The translations under genes and the position numbers were made by a program. From Ligula intestinalis (lineage: Eukaryota > Platyhelminthes > Cestoda > Diphyllobothriidea > Diphyllobothriidae): a stretch of 64,000 bases of DNA. Location of the stretch: contig JAYGXS010000008.1 in NCBI GenBank assembly GCA_036362985.1, positions 23,359,404 to 23,423,403 of the forward strand. Reading direction: 5' to 3'. The notes under the pieces are model-generated. The model was not told the DNA's origin, did not search any database, and worked only from the letters and a program-made list of their open reading frames with translations. Below, in pieces: positions 33,630 to 44,459 of the stretch (positions are counted from its first letter, which is position 1; the number at the start of each line of letters is the position of its first letter).

Positions 33630-34211
33630 AGTCTTCCCGTCTGGTGGAGTTGTTTTCTTACTTCCACCATCCCGAACATCAAACTGTTTTCACATAGACT
33701 GCTCAAACAAATCCTGTTTATTTTACACTACGCCAGCCATGACTGGTTCGACTGTCTCTGCGCTTTCCTCAGCCATCTACTGAGACGCAATACCTACCTC
33801 CCCCTGCGAAAGAGGGCCCAGAACGTTTGGCGTAAACAAATTAATATTCATGCCGACTACGGTGAGCATTTGACGCGATCGAAAAACAACAGACAGGCGC
33901 CTGCTCCCCGTTTCTGACCCAGAGCGACTAATGCTCACACCTGACAGTCCGAAAGGGAACTACTTCAGCCGAGAACGCGTCAACTAGACGTCCACTATTG
34001 AGGAAATTTTCGATCATTCACAGAGGAGACAAACATCGCGTCTATCCGCACTCTGCCAATTGAAGGTAGCAGGTGTTCTGAGACGGAGTAGGTGCAGCGA
34101 TAGACTGAAGTCACTGTCACAGTTGTAATGTTATCATAGACAACAGTTTCCCCATCCGTATAGAGTCAACAAGCGTCTGTAGACACCATGACTGCCGAAC
34201 AAAAGGGGATG
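33630..34211. repeat. Unclassified repeat R1, second copy
   Basis: Homologous to 29570-30720 in the same block order. Its right end is cut by the LTR at 34212. Confidence 0.6.
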
Positions 34212-34585
34212 TATCGCTGGGGGCTAAGTAAGTTAAACCCTAGCAACTACAATCTTCAGACCATGGTTCTTTAGGAGATGAGAAGTCAATGGAGGCCAGA
34301 ATAGAAGGAATAGTTTATTCTGTATACAGAGGAATGAAGAATCAGCAGGAAGAAAATTGACTACGGAGAGCACGTCTTTCCGCTGGAGTGGCGTGATCCA
34401 AGATGCGTCTTAGGAGCAGGAACCCCAGCGGCCAGAGAGGGAGAGTGTTCACCTGTGCAGACTTGCTATTCGTTGCCGGGCCAGGGACCAGCTTTGTGGC
34501 ATCTGTGATTGGCTGATCCCAACAACCGAGAACATCAGTCATGAGATTTTGGCGACGTTTACCTCGACGCGGGCTAGTCACGACA
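34212..34585 (-). mobile_element. Solo LTR, minus orientation, TSD GATG
   Basis: TATCGCTGGGGGCTAAGTAAG to GTCACGACA, flanked by GATG at 34208-34211 and 34586-34589. Confidence 0.88.
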
Positions 34586-34787
34586 GATGTCAATATGAGA
34601 GAGATAGAGGAAGAGTGAGATACACTTTATTTTGAAAATATAATGTAACAATTTTCAGCAAAAACCTTCTCCATTTTACTGTGAATAAAATCAGGCACAC
34701 AAACAACATCACATTAGGAGATCACTAACAATGCATGATGACCTAAGAGTTGCAAAATTTAAGCCAAATGGACTTCGTCCAAATCTG

Positions 34788-35177
34788 TGTTTGTGTCGTG
34801 CGCTACTGACCTCATTGTTGCAGTTTAAATAAACAAAGAGGGGGTAAAACGGTTTATAATCGGCGCAATAGTCCAAGCGATGTATTCAGTGCGATCGGTT
34901 TTTCGTGCAAAATGCCGGACTTTGCGAAAGATTGATAATCACTCGAAAACCTGCATTAACCAGGGTCGTAAGCCTGATTATGTTAAGTCTTCTCGGGATG
35001 CCGGCCTTTAACGAGCTTTTTTTTCTGACCGCTTAAAGAAAGCATATTCTATCCAATCGAACTTCTTTTGAAACGGTGCCTGCGTCGTGCGCTTTCGACC
35101 TCATTGTTTTGGTTAGAGTAAGCAAAGAGCGATAAAAATCGGTTTATAATGGGTACAATGGCCCACCCGATGAGATA
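34788..35177 (+). repeat. Pair of about 100-bp direct repeats
   Basis: 34788-34888 and 35077-35177 share CGTGCGCT..CGACCTCATTGTT-type sequence, AAAGAG, AAA.CGGTTTATAAT, and ACAATGG/CAATAGTCCA. The spacing is 289 bp. Between them is unrecognised sequence. Confidence 0.6.
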
Positions 35178-35229
35178 TAAGAAATTAACATGCGAAAGGA
35201 AAACAAAAAAATTACGGCTCGATGTTGAA

Positions 35230-35860
35230 AGTCCGCATAGGGGGCCAACTAGGAACAGAGAGACACTTAAATCACTGTTACAGTCCTGTTTTGACTAGCT
35301 CGCGTCGAATTGAGCTTTCTCGAAGGCCCAGCGATGTGTGCCTCGACGTCTGGGAACAGCCAATCACAGTTGCCGCATAGATGCCTTCTGGGCCGGCGAC
35401 GAATAGCAAGCCTGCACGCGTGAACACTTGCTCTCTGCGCCTCCGGGATTTCCTGCAACTATGCCGCACTTCGGATAACGCACTCTAGCGAAAGGTCGTG
35501 TTCTCCGTAGTCAATCTCTTCCCTTCTATTCTTCGGTCTTCTGTATGCAGAATATACTCTACCCAACACTCTGGCCTTCCCAAGACTTCTCCTATCCTAC
35601 GTAGCCATTGTCTGAATATCGCAGTTGCTAGGGTTTAACTTACTTAACCCCTGCATATGAAACGATAGTCATAATGCTATCGTGGACAACAGCTTTCCCA
35701 CCCTTATGGAATCAACGAGTATCTACAGAGGTCATAGCTCTCGAAATGAGAGGATACATCCTCCCCCTACATGACAGCCCGCTGACAACGTAGGCGACAG
35801 GATCTACGAAGACACGCGGACTATCGCCAGGATCGGGAATATTGTCCAAGTTAATTGCAC
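35230..35860. repeat. Unclassified repeat R1, third copy, split by an LTR
   Basis: GAGAC..TTAAATCACTGTTACAGTC (to 35284) and GTCATAATGCTATCGTGGAC (from 35668) are contiguous in the copies at 30600 and 34110. The LTR at 35287-35667 separates them. Confidence 0.7.
35287..35667 (+). mobile_element. Solo LTR in R1, plus orientation
   Basis: TGTTTTGACTAGCTCGCGTC start and CGATA end, flanks GTCC and GTCA (three of four). The uninterrupted R1 copies confirm the insertion point. Confidence 0.8.
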
Positions 35861-36002
35861 AGGTTCATCGGTAGCCACGAAAAAATGAAAAGCAAGCGGT
35901 CAAATCAGTTATAAATACCTGTCTATTCTCCGTATTGCTGGCAGAAGCCCTTTTTTATATTATTACAAGTTATTTGAGTAAACTGCCGATATGGGGTGCC
36001 TT

Positions 36003-36330
36003 TATGGAGGTGTGTTATAGCTAGTAAAGTTTCACCATAACGGCTGCGATCTTCCAGGACCGATTCCTTACGAGGGGAGCAGGAAAAGTCATAGGAAGAC
36101 CATAGTAGTAGGTAAAATATATTATGCACAGAATAACTGGGAGGATAGGCAGTAGGAAATTGACTACCAGACGACCGCACATCCGCAAGCCAGTGGACGG
36201 CGTCTGAGGTGAGTTCAGTTCGGCAGTTGTCCCGTGAGGTCCTGCGTGAGTCGTTCTGTGATTGGCTATGACAGGGGCCGAAAACAGCGAGCCTTCCGAA
36301 AGTGCACTTCGACTGGAGCTAGACACTACA
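36003..36330 (-). mobile_element. Solo LTR, minus orientation, TSD CCTT
   Basis: TATGGAGGTGTG to AGACACTACA, flanked by CCTT at 35999-36002 and 36331-36334. Short subfamily shared with 17959-18295. Confidence 0.88.
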
Positions 36331-36837
36331 CCTTCGTGGCATACAAAGTGGATCTCGGAAATTCCTCGAAACTTCGAACAGAGTCTTTGCAGAGTTGCCA
36401 CGTACGTAGGACTAACCTCTGAATCATTTCGATCGTTCTGGCCAGGCTAAACCGTAATTCATTTTCAAAATACGGGCTCGTTGTCTTACTGATTAAGATC
36501 GGGAAAAATGACCTCCGTTCATGAACGCTAACCAATCGCAAACGGAACTCGATCATCTCGCTTCCTACGCTTATTGCCGCTGTAAAATTGTTGTTGGGGC
36601 TCTAGAATGAGGTCCAAGGCAGAACAGGACGAGTGAATTCTGTTAGGTATCGGTGAGCGTTCGTACTCGAATATTTTACGCAGCTAACAGGATTGCAGAG
36701 TGCTGAAGTCAGGCTCTGGGGCTTTTTAGCGGCAAATGATGCGAAAACAAGCTTTTGTTTTGTTTACGCACACACCTCCAAGGCTTCAATCGTTCGCCGT
36801 TTAGAATCTTCAACATCGGTCACTCGAATAGGAAGCT

Positions 36838-37210
36838 TGTAGTAGTCCCTAGCAGCCACTTGGAACCCAAGACCAGCCGCTTACGCATGGCGCCTGCAAG
36901 CCTCGTGCGCCCACGCCAGATTTCGCCCATATCAAAGTCGTTCCATGCCGCTAGTCTAGACATAAGCCACGTGATTGGCTGCCATAACAAAGCATGCGCC
37001 GACATTTCGGCGATTCTTGACGTTCTCGTTACTTCGGAATTGACGCCCCCACAGCCGGCCTGCAGTCATCCGAGAAGCAAAACCCTTTCTTTCCATCTTT
37101 TCCTATCCTTCTGTGCAGAATACACTATTCCTAACACTCTGGCCTTCCCACTGTCTTTTCTCTTAAGCTCACCGAACGGCAAACGGAAAAATCGCAGGGG
37201 TCTAATTTAA
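36838..37210 (+). mobile_element. LTR, plus orientation, degraded 3' end
   Basis: TGTAGTAGTCCCTAGCAGCC start with the CACTTGGAACCCAAGACC block shared with 29053. The U5 region is reduced to ATCGCAGGGG near 37191. A separate small minus-oriented LTR end (AGCTGCGATTTTCAGGCCCG) follows at 37226-37255. Confidence 0.7.
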
Positions 37211-37454
37211 TAGAGGAGACCACAGCAGCTGCGATTTTCAGGCCCGGTTCCATAAAAGGATAGTTAAATACAGTGAATGAGTTAACATAGCGTTTCCTAG
37301 TTCATTACGTTTATACTACTGAGTGGAAATTTTCAAGTAGAAAGTTGGTTTCCAACCTGGGCATAAATCTCTTTTTGTCCGCGTCTATTGTCTCTGGCAG
37401 CAAAATGAAAATCTAGGCAATCACCTTCAAGGCTGATTGACATAAAGACGGCTT

Positions 37455-38092
37455 TGTAGACGCTTGTGACGATTCGCGTGCTCCCAGACTTCAAATGCTG
37501 CTCCGTCTGGGCGCAGACCTACGCACGCCTGATAGGGAACTTCCTTCAACCAATTTCCTATTTCTTCTCCATATAATTAACTATTCCTTCCACCTGACGT
37601 CTCAGTTATCCTCTTCCCGAAAGGAACTGATCGCACTGGCAGGGGTGTATTGGGCGTTAGCGTCTCTGTGGAAACACCAAGGCCACAGTCACCCCGACTG
37701 CCTGCATCCTGTCCGTCTCTCGCTCAGTGTCCTGCGCGATCTACTAACATACGCAGTCTCGGCTGCGCCCAAACTGCGGCTTATCTCGCGCGGCGCAACC
37801 AATCCCAGGCCTACTCACACAAAACCTCAAGGCGGTGGCTGCTGGCTAGACGACGAATTGGGATTCCGTCCCGAGCGGGACGGACCTACGCAGCGTCGTT
37901 GGTCGCTGTGACGACACCACGCTCTCACATGGACCTCACAGTCGAACGCTACGCCAGACCGAGTGGCAACTTCCTCCTAACCCTTGTGAACACAATATAT
38001 TGTTCCTAACACATTGGTTTTCACACCGTCTTCCCTCCTCTCCTAAGGAACCGGGCCTGGAATATCACAGCCGTTAGGGTTAAACCTCAATA
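37455..38092 (+). mobile_element. LTR, plus orientation, left end uncertain
   Basis: Right end CCTAAGGAACCGGGCCTGGAA, ATCACAGCCGTTAGGGTTAA, CTCAATA. The interior has the CTCTCACATGGACCTCACAG block of the long LTR subfamily. The left boundary is placed at a TGTAG but is not supported by a duplication. Confidence 0.6.
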
Positions 38093-38475
38093 CGTCCACC
38101 TATTGGTCTTCTTCACTAAACTGGGTGCGAAGTCACTTTCGCCCATTCAGGGTATTCGAATCGGCTTGGTCGGACGTGTTCTTGGCGTGGGATCGCATCA
38201 TTGATTGCCTTTCTCAATAAGTCAAAGGCGTTTTACCTATTCAATTAACCTACTGCGGTGGAGCTGCTTTGTCTTCGTCATCATCGACACCAGGGAGGAA
38301 ATATTGCCAAATGTCTCTGAAGAATGCGTCTAACGTTAACAGTTCGTCTCCTCATTACTTGGGAAATCATTTCCGGCCACCGTGCTTATTTGAGTAGTCG
38401 TTAAAACCCTTCATCGGAACACTTATAAAAATCACTGAAGATAATGCATCCTTTTTCAGTCAAGTTCGGCTGATG

Positions 38476-38851
38476 TGTAGCGGGTCGTGCCTGGCTGACT
38501 AGCTCGCATCGAAGTGCACTTTCCCAAACGCTCACTGATGTGCTTTCGCGACGTCTCGATCAACCAATCATAGTTCTCGCATCTATGAGGCGCTGAATGA
38601 GGAGCTTACACGCGTGCCCGACGCAAGTTCCTTCTCTGCCCAAAATCTCCAGGCCGACCTAGCCAATGAAAGCTATCTCTCTCTGTCTTCTGGCCCGACT
38701 AATCAAAGACCTCACTTGGAAATCGGCTCTGAGCGAGACGTGTTGGAGGCCGCGCCCTCCTGGCCTTCCCAAGACTTCTCCTATCGCCTAAGGAACCGGG
38801 CCTCGAAGATTGTAGGTGAAAGGGTTAACCGTCTTAGCCTTAACTCCTATA
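38476..38851 (+). mobile_element. Solo LTR, plus orientation, TSD GATG
   Basis: TGTAGCGGGTCGTGCCTGGC to AACTCCTATA, flanked by GATG at 38472-38475 and 38852-38855. The poly(A) region is deleted relative to 41426-41851. Confidence 0.9.
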
Positions 38852-38989
38852 GATGTACGTTGGCTGTCATTCATCCGCAGCTAGGGTAGAGCAATAAAAG
38901 ACTTAACAGCCAATGAGCTGTCAGAAGGGGCGAAAGGGGTTTGAGGGCGTTTTGACGTCCGAGCTTATAGGCTAATTTTGTTAGGAATG

Positions 38990-39592
38990 GGGGGGGGGCA
39001 GGCTGAAAAGCATGCCTGACAGTGAGCCCCGTAACCGTTTCTTTAGCTTGGCAGGTGGCGGGACCGAGCAGCGTGCTGGGTTAATCTTTTGTCAAGGCAG
39101 CTTTGGGGAATGTTGGATAGGTTTGCCGTATAGCGACTGCTCTCTCTCCCCCTGCTGACGTTTAGTGCCTAGCCGGCATGCTTGGTTAATAGCAGCCGCT
39201 TAAACCGAGTAAAGCAAAAGTGTACCTTGCAGGGTGGTGCTGTCGCGTCCGCCGGAATAGGCGCCCCTAGCGTTCCGCCAACACAACCGTTTAAATTTCG
39301 CGTTACAGTGATGAAACAGAGGCATAAGGCATTGTGAGACAAAAAACGATTGAATTTCTGTGAGATATCTCATGTTTACTATAAAAAATTAATTCGGCAG
39401 ACATGCGTTTTCAGAAATTTATCATCGGATCTGCACAATTGCATTGATAGTGGAAATAGGACAGTTGAACAGAGCTTTTCCATACCTTTTAATTAAAACT
39501 CATCGTTCTCATGCCGCCCACGTGACTAGGTCAGCATTTAAAGGTCATTGGACTGGGGGAGAGGGAGGAGAATAGAGTAGGCTATGAGTACT
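38990..39592. other. No recognised gene or repeat
   Basis: A G run (10) lies near 38988-38998. Otherwise unremarkable. Confidence 0.4.
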
Positions 39593-40006
39593 TGTAGTGG
39601 TCTCTGCCGTCCGATGTCCTCCATTGGTTTTTCCGGCGTTATTGTTCAAGGCCAACTGCCTCAAGGTCATCCAGTCAGTGCTTACAGACGCGCTGACCTG
39701 CAGGGACTTGACCTTCTTCCACTCGAATACACGCACGTGCGTCTAGGTTCGCGCGGCTGCCCAAACACCACTCGAATAGGATCATTTTTCCCCACCCTCG
39801 GCCGCCAGGCATCAATTGGTACCCCGACACTCCAGCGGAATGACATGTGCTCCGAAGTCCAACTTCCTTCCATCTATTCTTCGTACCTTTGTGTACACAA
39901 TAAACTATTCGTAACATTCTGGCCTCCACCGACTTCTTCTCTGCTAAGTAACCATGGTCTGCAGATCGCAGTTGCTAGGGTTTAACTTACTAAACCTCCT
40001 GCGATC
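39593..40006 (+). mobile_element. Solo LTR, plus orientation, beside a PLE fragment
   Basis: TGTAGTGGTCTCTGCC start, AATAAA at 39899-39904, hairpin ATCGCAG (39965-39971)/CTGCGAT (39999-40005). Flanks TACT and TAGT match at three of four. Nearest relatives are the LTRs of the 1.4-kb element. Confidence 0.8.
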
Positions 40007-40009
40007 TAG

Positions 40010-40470
40010 TAGTCATGGCTCGAGTACGAGCAGCGAAAATCACTGTCACGTGCACGGAGTGAACCACTGTCACCCGGGGGTGGGTGCGATATGCGATCGC
40101 CACTTATCGTTGGCGTTGGCCACGGATGAGAGAGCGCCTGTATTAGCGTCTGCTGACAGCAAAACAGTGGATTCGCTAGCCGTATAACTAATACCTCAGC
40201 TGTTGCCAACACCCGTAGGCGTAGACCCTTTGAGAAGTTGGCTGATCTCCGGAAAGGCTTCGTTGGGGTCAACTCGGTGGTGCGTACTTACTAAGTAGGC
40301 GCGAAAAGCACTAAAAAATGATCGATATTTCCCTATACCTAGCCAGGCTGGAGTGTGTTTAATCACACTTTCCCGGACGCCTCTTTGTTAGGCGAATGTA
40401 TAACGCTCCACAGGAGCAAGTGCAAGCGTATATACACATCGGTGTGGCCTTCAACGGGAGTCGGTCTTTA
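40010..40470 (-). pseudogene. P2 Penelope-like endonuclease fragment
   Basis: On the minus strand the frame 40006-40272 encodes TKPFRRSANFSKGLRLRVLA followed by TAEVLVIRLANPLFC and the ALSHPWPT tail, matching the P2 endonuclease C-terminus. Further upstream (40470-40330) ICIYACTCSCGALYI is a decayed GIY-YIG start. Frameshifts separate the two. Confidence 0.75.
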
Positions 40471-40820
40471 CCTCCTAACCATGTCCGCGCCTTTTATTAC
40501 CTAATACTTTAAGGTTGGACAGTGTGGGAGGGAGCCAGAGTGATAGGGCGACTGGAGGAAGCTAGAAGTTAGGTTGAATGCCGACGGTAAGTCACTATGC
40601 CGTGTCACTATTGGTGTTCTTTCAAAACACTGCTAGCGGACTGTACAGGCGAGTTAATTTTGATTGTTCGAATAAACAAGATAATGAGGAGGGGGTGGGG
40701 CTAAAATGCCACATATAAGGGAAAAACTGGCTAACCAATGTTCATATATAAGAAAATGTACATGCCAGTGGGAAAAGTGGCAGCTCAGTTTCAAAAGCCC
40801 GCCGTAAAATGCTTTAGTGG

Positions 40821-41084
40821 GTGAGAAAGGTCGATAGTGCGATTGCATGCTACGAAAGAACTAAGATAAGCCAAACAGGAAAACCACGGTATGCTGCATT
40901 TAGCTGCCTACGTCGATCAGTGAAGAACAAAGATAGTGGGTCAGTTGATGTGTTGCATGCAACCGTTAATGACACAAGTTCACTGCCCACGAATGAAGAG
41001 ATCAGGCCAAACTGGTCACAGGAAGCTATGCTCAAATTATTTGACCAACACAACCTCAACGGCGTGTTGGTTCTAGCTGACTGA
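40821..41084 (+). CDS. Unrecognised 87-codon open frame
   Basis: The translation is compositionally ordinary and soluble-looking, with no motif I recognise. The 3' part runs into repeat R3 at about 41055. No splice or promoter evidence. Could be an exon, a decayed transposon frame, or chance. Confidence 0.2.
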   Translation: MRKVDSAIACYERTKISQTGKPRYAAFSCLRRSVKNKDSGSVDVLHATVNDTSSLPTNEEIRPNWSQEAMLKLFDQHNLNGVLVLAD

Positions 41085-41425
41085 AAATACGTCAAACACG
41101 CCACTAAATTTTTTTCCTTTGATCTTGGAGTTTGAAAGATCCGCATATCTGCTCCACCACCACCACCACCACCACCAGCTTCGATTCCACACAAATCGCC
41201 CACGCGCCGCCACCCAGAACCCACTGAATTCGCACGAACAGGCCTGTGTTTAGCCTTGTGGGACATGCTTTCATTCAACCGCACTGCAGCCACCACCGAC
41301 AGAGACACTCGCGGGCATGTGCCGATGAAAGATAAAAAAAACTATTATTACACAGCTGCTCGCGTTGGGAACCGCACATGTTTCGCAAACGGATTCCCAC
41401 CTGTTTAGACAAGTACCGGCAAGCA
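41055..41425 (+). repeat. Repeat R3, first copy
   Basis: Matches 43535-43845: CACTGAATTC.CAC..., GGCCTGTGTTTAG.CTTGTGG and CGCAAACGGATTCCC.CCTGT. Contains a (CCA)n run at about 41148-41177. Confidence 0.65.
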
Positions 41426-41851
41426 TGTAGCGGGTCGTGCCTGCCTGACTAGCTCGCATCGAAGTGCACTTTCCCAAACGCTCACCGATGCGCTTTCTCG
41501 ACGTCTCGATCAGCCAATCGTATTTCTCGCATCTATGAGGCGACGAATGAGGAACTTGCACGCGTGCCCGACACAAGTTGCCTCTCTGCCCAAAATCTCC
41601 AGGCCGACCTACCCAATGAAAGATCTCCCTCTATCTGTCCTCTGGCCCGACTACTCTAAGACCTCACTTGGGCCCTGTCAACCTACTGATCGGACGTATC
41701 CCTCCCAAGTCAATCTATTCTCCTCTTCCGTTGTGTACACAATAAACTCTTCCATCTACTCTGGCCTTTAAAGACTTCTCTCCTCAGCACTAAGTAACCA
41801 TGGTCTGAAGATCGCAGTTGCACGGTTAGACTCTCTTAACTCCCTGCGATA
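41426..41851 (+). mobile_element. Solo LTR, plus orientation
   Basis: TGTAGCGGGTCGTGCCTGCC to CTGCGATA, AATAAA near 41739, hairpin ATCGCAG (41811-41817)/CTGCGAT (41844-41850). Flanks AGCA and AACA match at three of four. Confidence 0.85.
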
Positions 41852-41888
41852 AACAATCATAAAATTCTGCCTGACCCTAACATGGAGG

Positions 41889-42328
41889 TATCGCAGGGGG
41901 TTAAGTGAGTTAAACCCTGGTAATTGCGATCTTCAGCCCCGGTTCCTTTAAGAGAGGAGAGAAGTCATGGGAAGGCAAGAGTGATAGGAACAGTGTATTC
42001 TGTACAGAAGAAGAGAAGAATAGTTAAGAAGAAGTCCTGACTACCGGAGCGCCCGTATAGCCGCGAGGTGGGCTAGGTCCGGAGTGATTTCCAGCGGGCG
42101 CCACAGCCTTGAGGTCTGTCCAGACGGATTGAGGTCAGGTAACTGTGGGTTGGGGCCAGAACGAAGGAGACAAAGTGCGTGTGTTCGCTAGTAGTGAAGG
42201 TCGCGCGCCCGCTTGCGCATGCTCCAAGGCACGCGGGATAACTGCATTCGCGCGAGGTCCAATAACCTGAGTGACCTCGGTTGTGGTGTCTAGAGTAATG
42301 AGAGCGTCGGGCAGCAGCAATCACTACA
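41889..42328 (-). mobile_element. Solo LTR, minus orientation, U5 end facing its neighbour
   Basis: TATCGCAGGGGGTTAAG to AATCACTACA. Lies 37 bp from the plus-oriented LTR at 41426-41851, U5 end to U5 end. No matching duplication (GAGG left, TATG right). Confidence 0.75.
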
Positions 42329-42868
42329 TATGTCTTGGTCAATCGAATCGGCATGCCGAGCCAGAATTGAGCGTGTTGGAAGGGGAGGGCAGCAGAAATC
42401 AGATTGGATATTTAAAAAGGAGGTCCGGGTAATGATACTCCAACTAGAAACACTGTTCTGTTGGATAAGGAAGCAACTGTAGTGACATTAAACACCTGTT
42501 TGGCTTACTAAGTTGTATATTTTTTAAACTTACTTGACAAAACTTTAAATAAGACGTTGAATAAGCCCATGCTTTTATCTGCAAAAGACTGTGTTCTCAA
42601 TTACTAATTCCTAAGAGATGGGATACTCCTATCTTGGATTCCTGGATACACTGTTTCGGATCTCACAAAACGAAAGCCCGGGCTGGATGAGCTGAGAGTA
42701 GTTGATGACTTCCACTTTGCTGCATGACTGGATGTCGCTAACGAACTTCTCCCTATCGTGGTCACCTAAGAGGGCCAGACAAATGCAGTTGAATTCGAAG
42801 GAGGTTTTGTGATGGTTGGCCTCAGCCAAACCTCACAGTTGCAAGTTCAAATCACATTGCAGTCGCCA

Positions 42869-43290
42869 AAATCGCAGTGGCCTTAGTTATTAGGAAAGAT
42901 CCTATCCGCTGCAACCTTCAGGTCCGATTCCGTGTGGGAAGAGAATAAGTGGGACGCCAATTGGTGCGAATAGTGTATTCTTGCTGGGAATGGCCTTATT
43001 CCCACGATGATGCAGTACACACACAAGGCGTCGCAATCTTATCTGACCGCCTGCCAGCCGTGTCTGCTCAATTCTGATTGGTTAATTGTCCAAACTATGC
43101 CTCTCGCGTTCTCCCTTTGATGCACTCAACCTTTGTGTGTAAACGACTTGTGCTTTGTGCTAGTACACGCTCTCTCTCTCTCTATGGCCGACTGGTCTTC
43201 CCTCTTGTCTTCCCTCTTACGGGCCTTGGGTACCGGGCTGAAAATTCAGCATTCGTGCTATTTAAAAGGACCAGATAGGAGTCGTAACAA
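42869..43290 (-). mobile_element. LTR, minus orientation, right end uncertain
   Basis: AAATCGCAGTGGCC, CCGCTGCAACCTTCAGGTCC and GTGTATTC blocks identify it. The right end was not found. A further decayed LTR-like piece is at 43320-43500. Confidence 0.5.
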
Positions 43291-43534
43291 TTAAGTACAG
43301 AATTAATTAAGGATACGTTGGAGAAAGTTTAAAGTCCGACGAGAAAGCGTTGGAAGAGTGTGAGCGCAGCAGTAGCCACATTGTGATTTCCTGTTTGAAT
43401 CCGTCTTGAAGGTGATTAGCCAGATAGGATTGGGGTAGACAAGCAGGGACACATGCCTATAAGAGTGGCTGCTGGTGTGTCCCTCCACGCGAAACATCTG
43501 CTTGCGAGATCTGGGTCAAGCATTAGGCAGGAGT

Positions 43535-43845
43535 AAACTGCATGTTGGCCCTAGCCGACTGCGAATACACCAAGTCTTGCAAGTTTATTGCGGTGGAATT
43601 TGAAAGGACCTGTCCTGCGCACATCTCCTTCACTGCCAAACCCAGTTCAGTACAAACTGCCCACCTGTCCCCACCCAAAAATCACTGAATTCACACAGTC
43701 GGGCCTGTGTTTAGTCTTGTGGAACATGCTTTCGTGGATGAAGGTGGATTCAGTTGAAAAAAATTCTACATCTACTCGCGCAGGGAACAACACAAGGTTC
43801 GCAAACGGATTCCCGTCTGTTTGGACAGGTCTGCGCTCACGTATA
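43535..43845 (+). repeat. Repeat R3, second copy
   Basis: Homologous to 41055-41425 (see there). Function unknown. Confidence 0.65.
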
Positions 43846-43971
43846 TGTACACAACCACACCATTCTGGCCGGTGCCCCGAACCCCGCCCTGCAAGTCTGC
43901 TCTCAATATTTGCAGAACTCGGCTGATCCGTCTATCCTGGCACTATACACCTTAACACCAACAATAAGAGC

Positions 43972-44453
43972 TTATCGAGAAGCGTTACGGCTACTAAGGT
44001 TTGACCCTAACGACTGCGATCTTCCAGGCTTGGTTTCTTAGGAGAGCAGAGAGAAGTCTTGGGAAGTTCAGAGTAGTAGGAGGAATATATTATTTACAGA
44101 ATGAATTGGAGGAAAGGTAGTAGGTTTGGCATGGCGTTCGACCGTGAGGGCCGTGCGAGAGCGTGGGGTCGTCACAGGGGCCGACGACGCTGTCTGCATC
44201 TGCCCCCTGACGGGCGAAATTCCGAGTGTCCATCAGCGCGGGAATTGTCACAGCGGCCCAGAGCGAGAACTGAGTGAGTCAGCTTCAGGAACCTGATAGG
44301 CCCGACCAGGCTGGGGTGCGTGCGTGCGTGCGTGCACCCCATTCGCGCGAGGGAAAAGGTTGCGAGGCGAATGCGGACATGGGCCATCGCGCTAGGTCGA
44401 GCGCGACTGGGCGACCAAGATTGTCACTGCGAGACCACGTCTGTGACGTCACA
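43972..44453 (-). mobile_element. Solo LTR, minus orientation, TSD AGCT
   Basis: TATCGAGAAGCG to GACGTCACA, flanked by AGCT at 43968-43971 and 44454-44457. It contains a short (GTGC)n run near 44318-44336. Confidence 0.88.
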
Positions 44454-44459
44454 AGCTTG

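Noticed and set aside
41140..41180. CRISPR-like or coding triplet repeat
   Set aside because: A simple (CCA)n microsatellite; no spacer structure anywhere in the window.
40849..41308. 152-codon minus-strand frame with a Gly run
   Set aside because: The Gly run is the complement of the (CCA)n microsatellite; the rest overlaps repeat R3.
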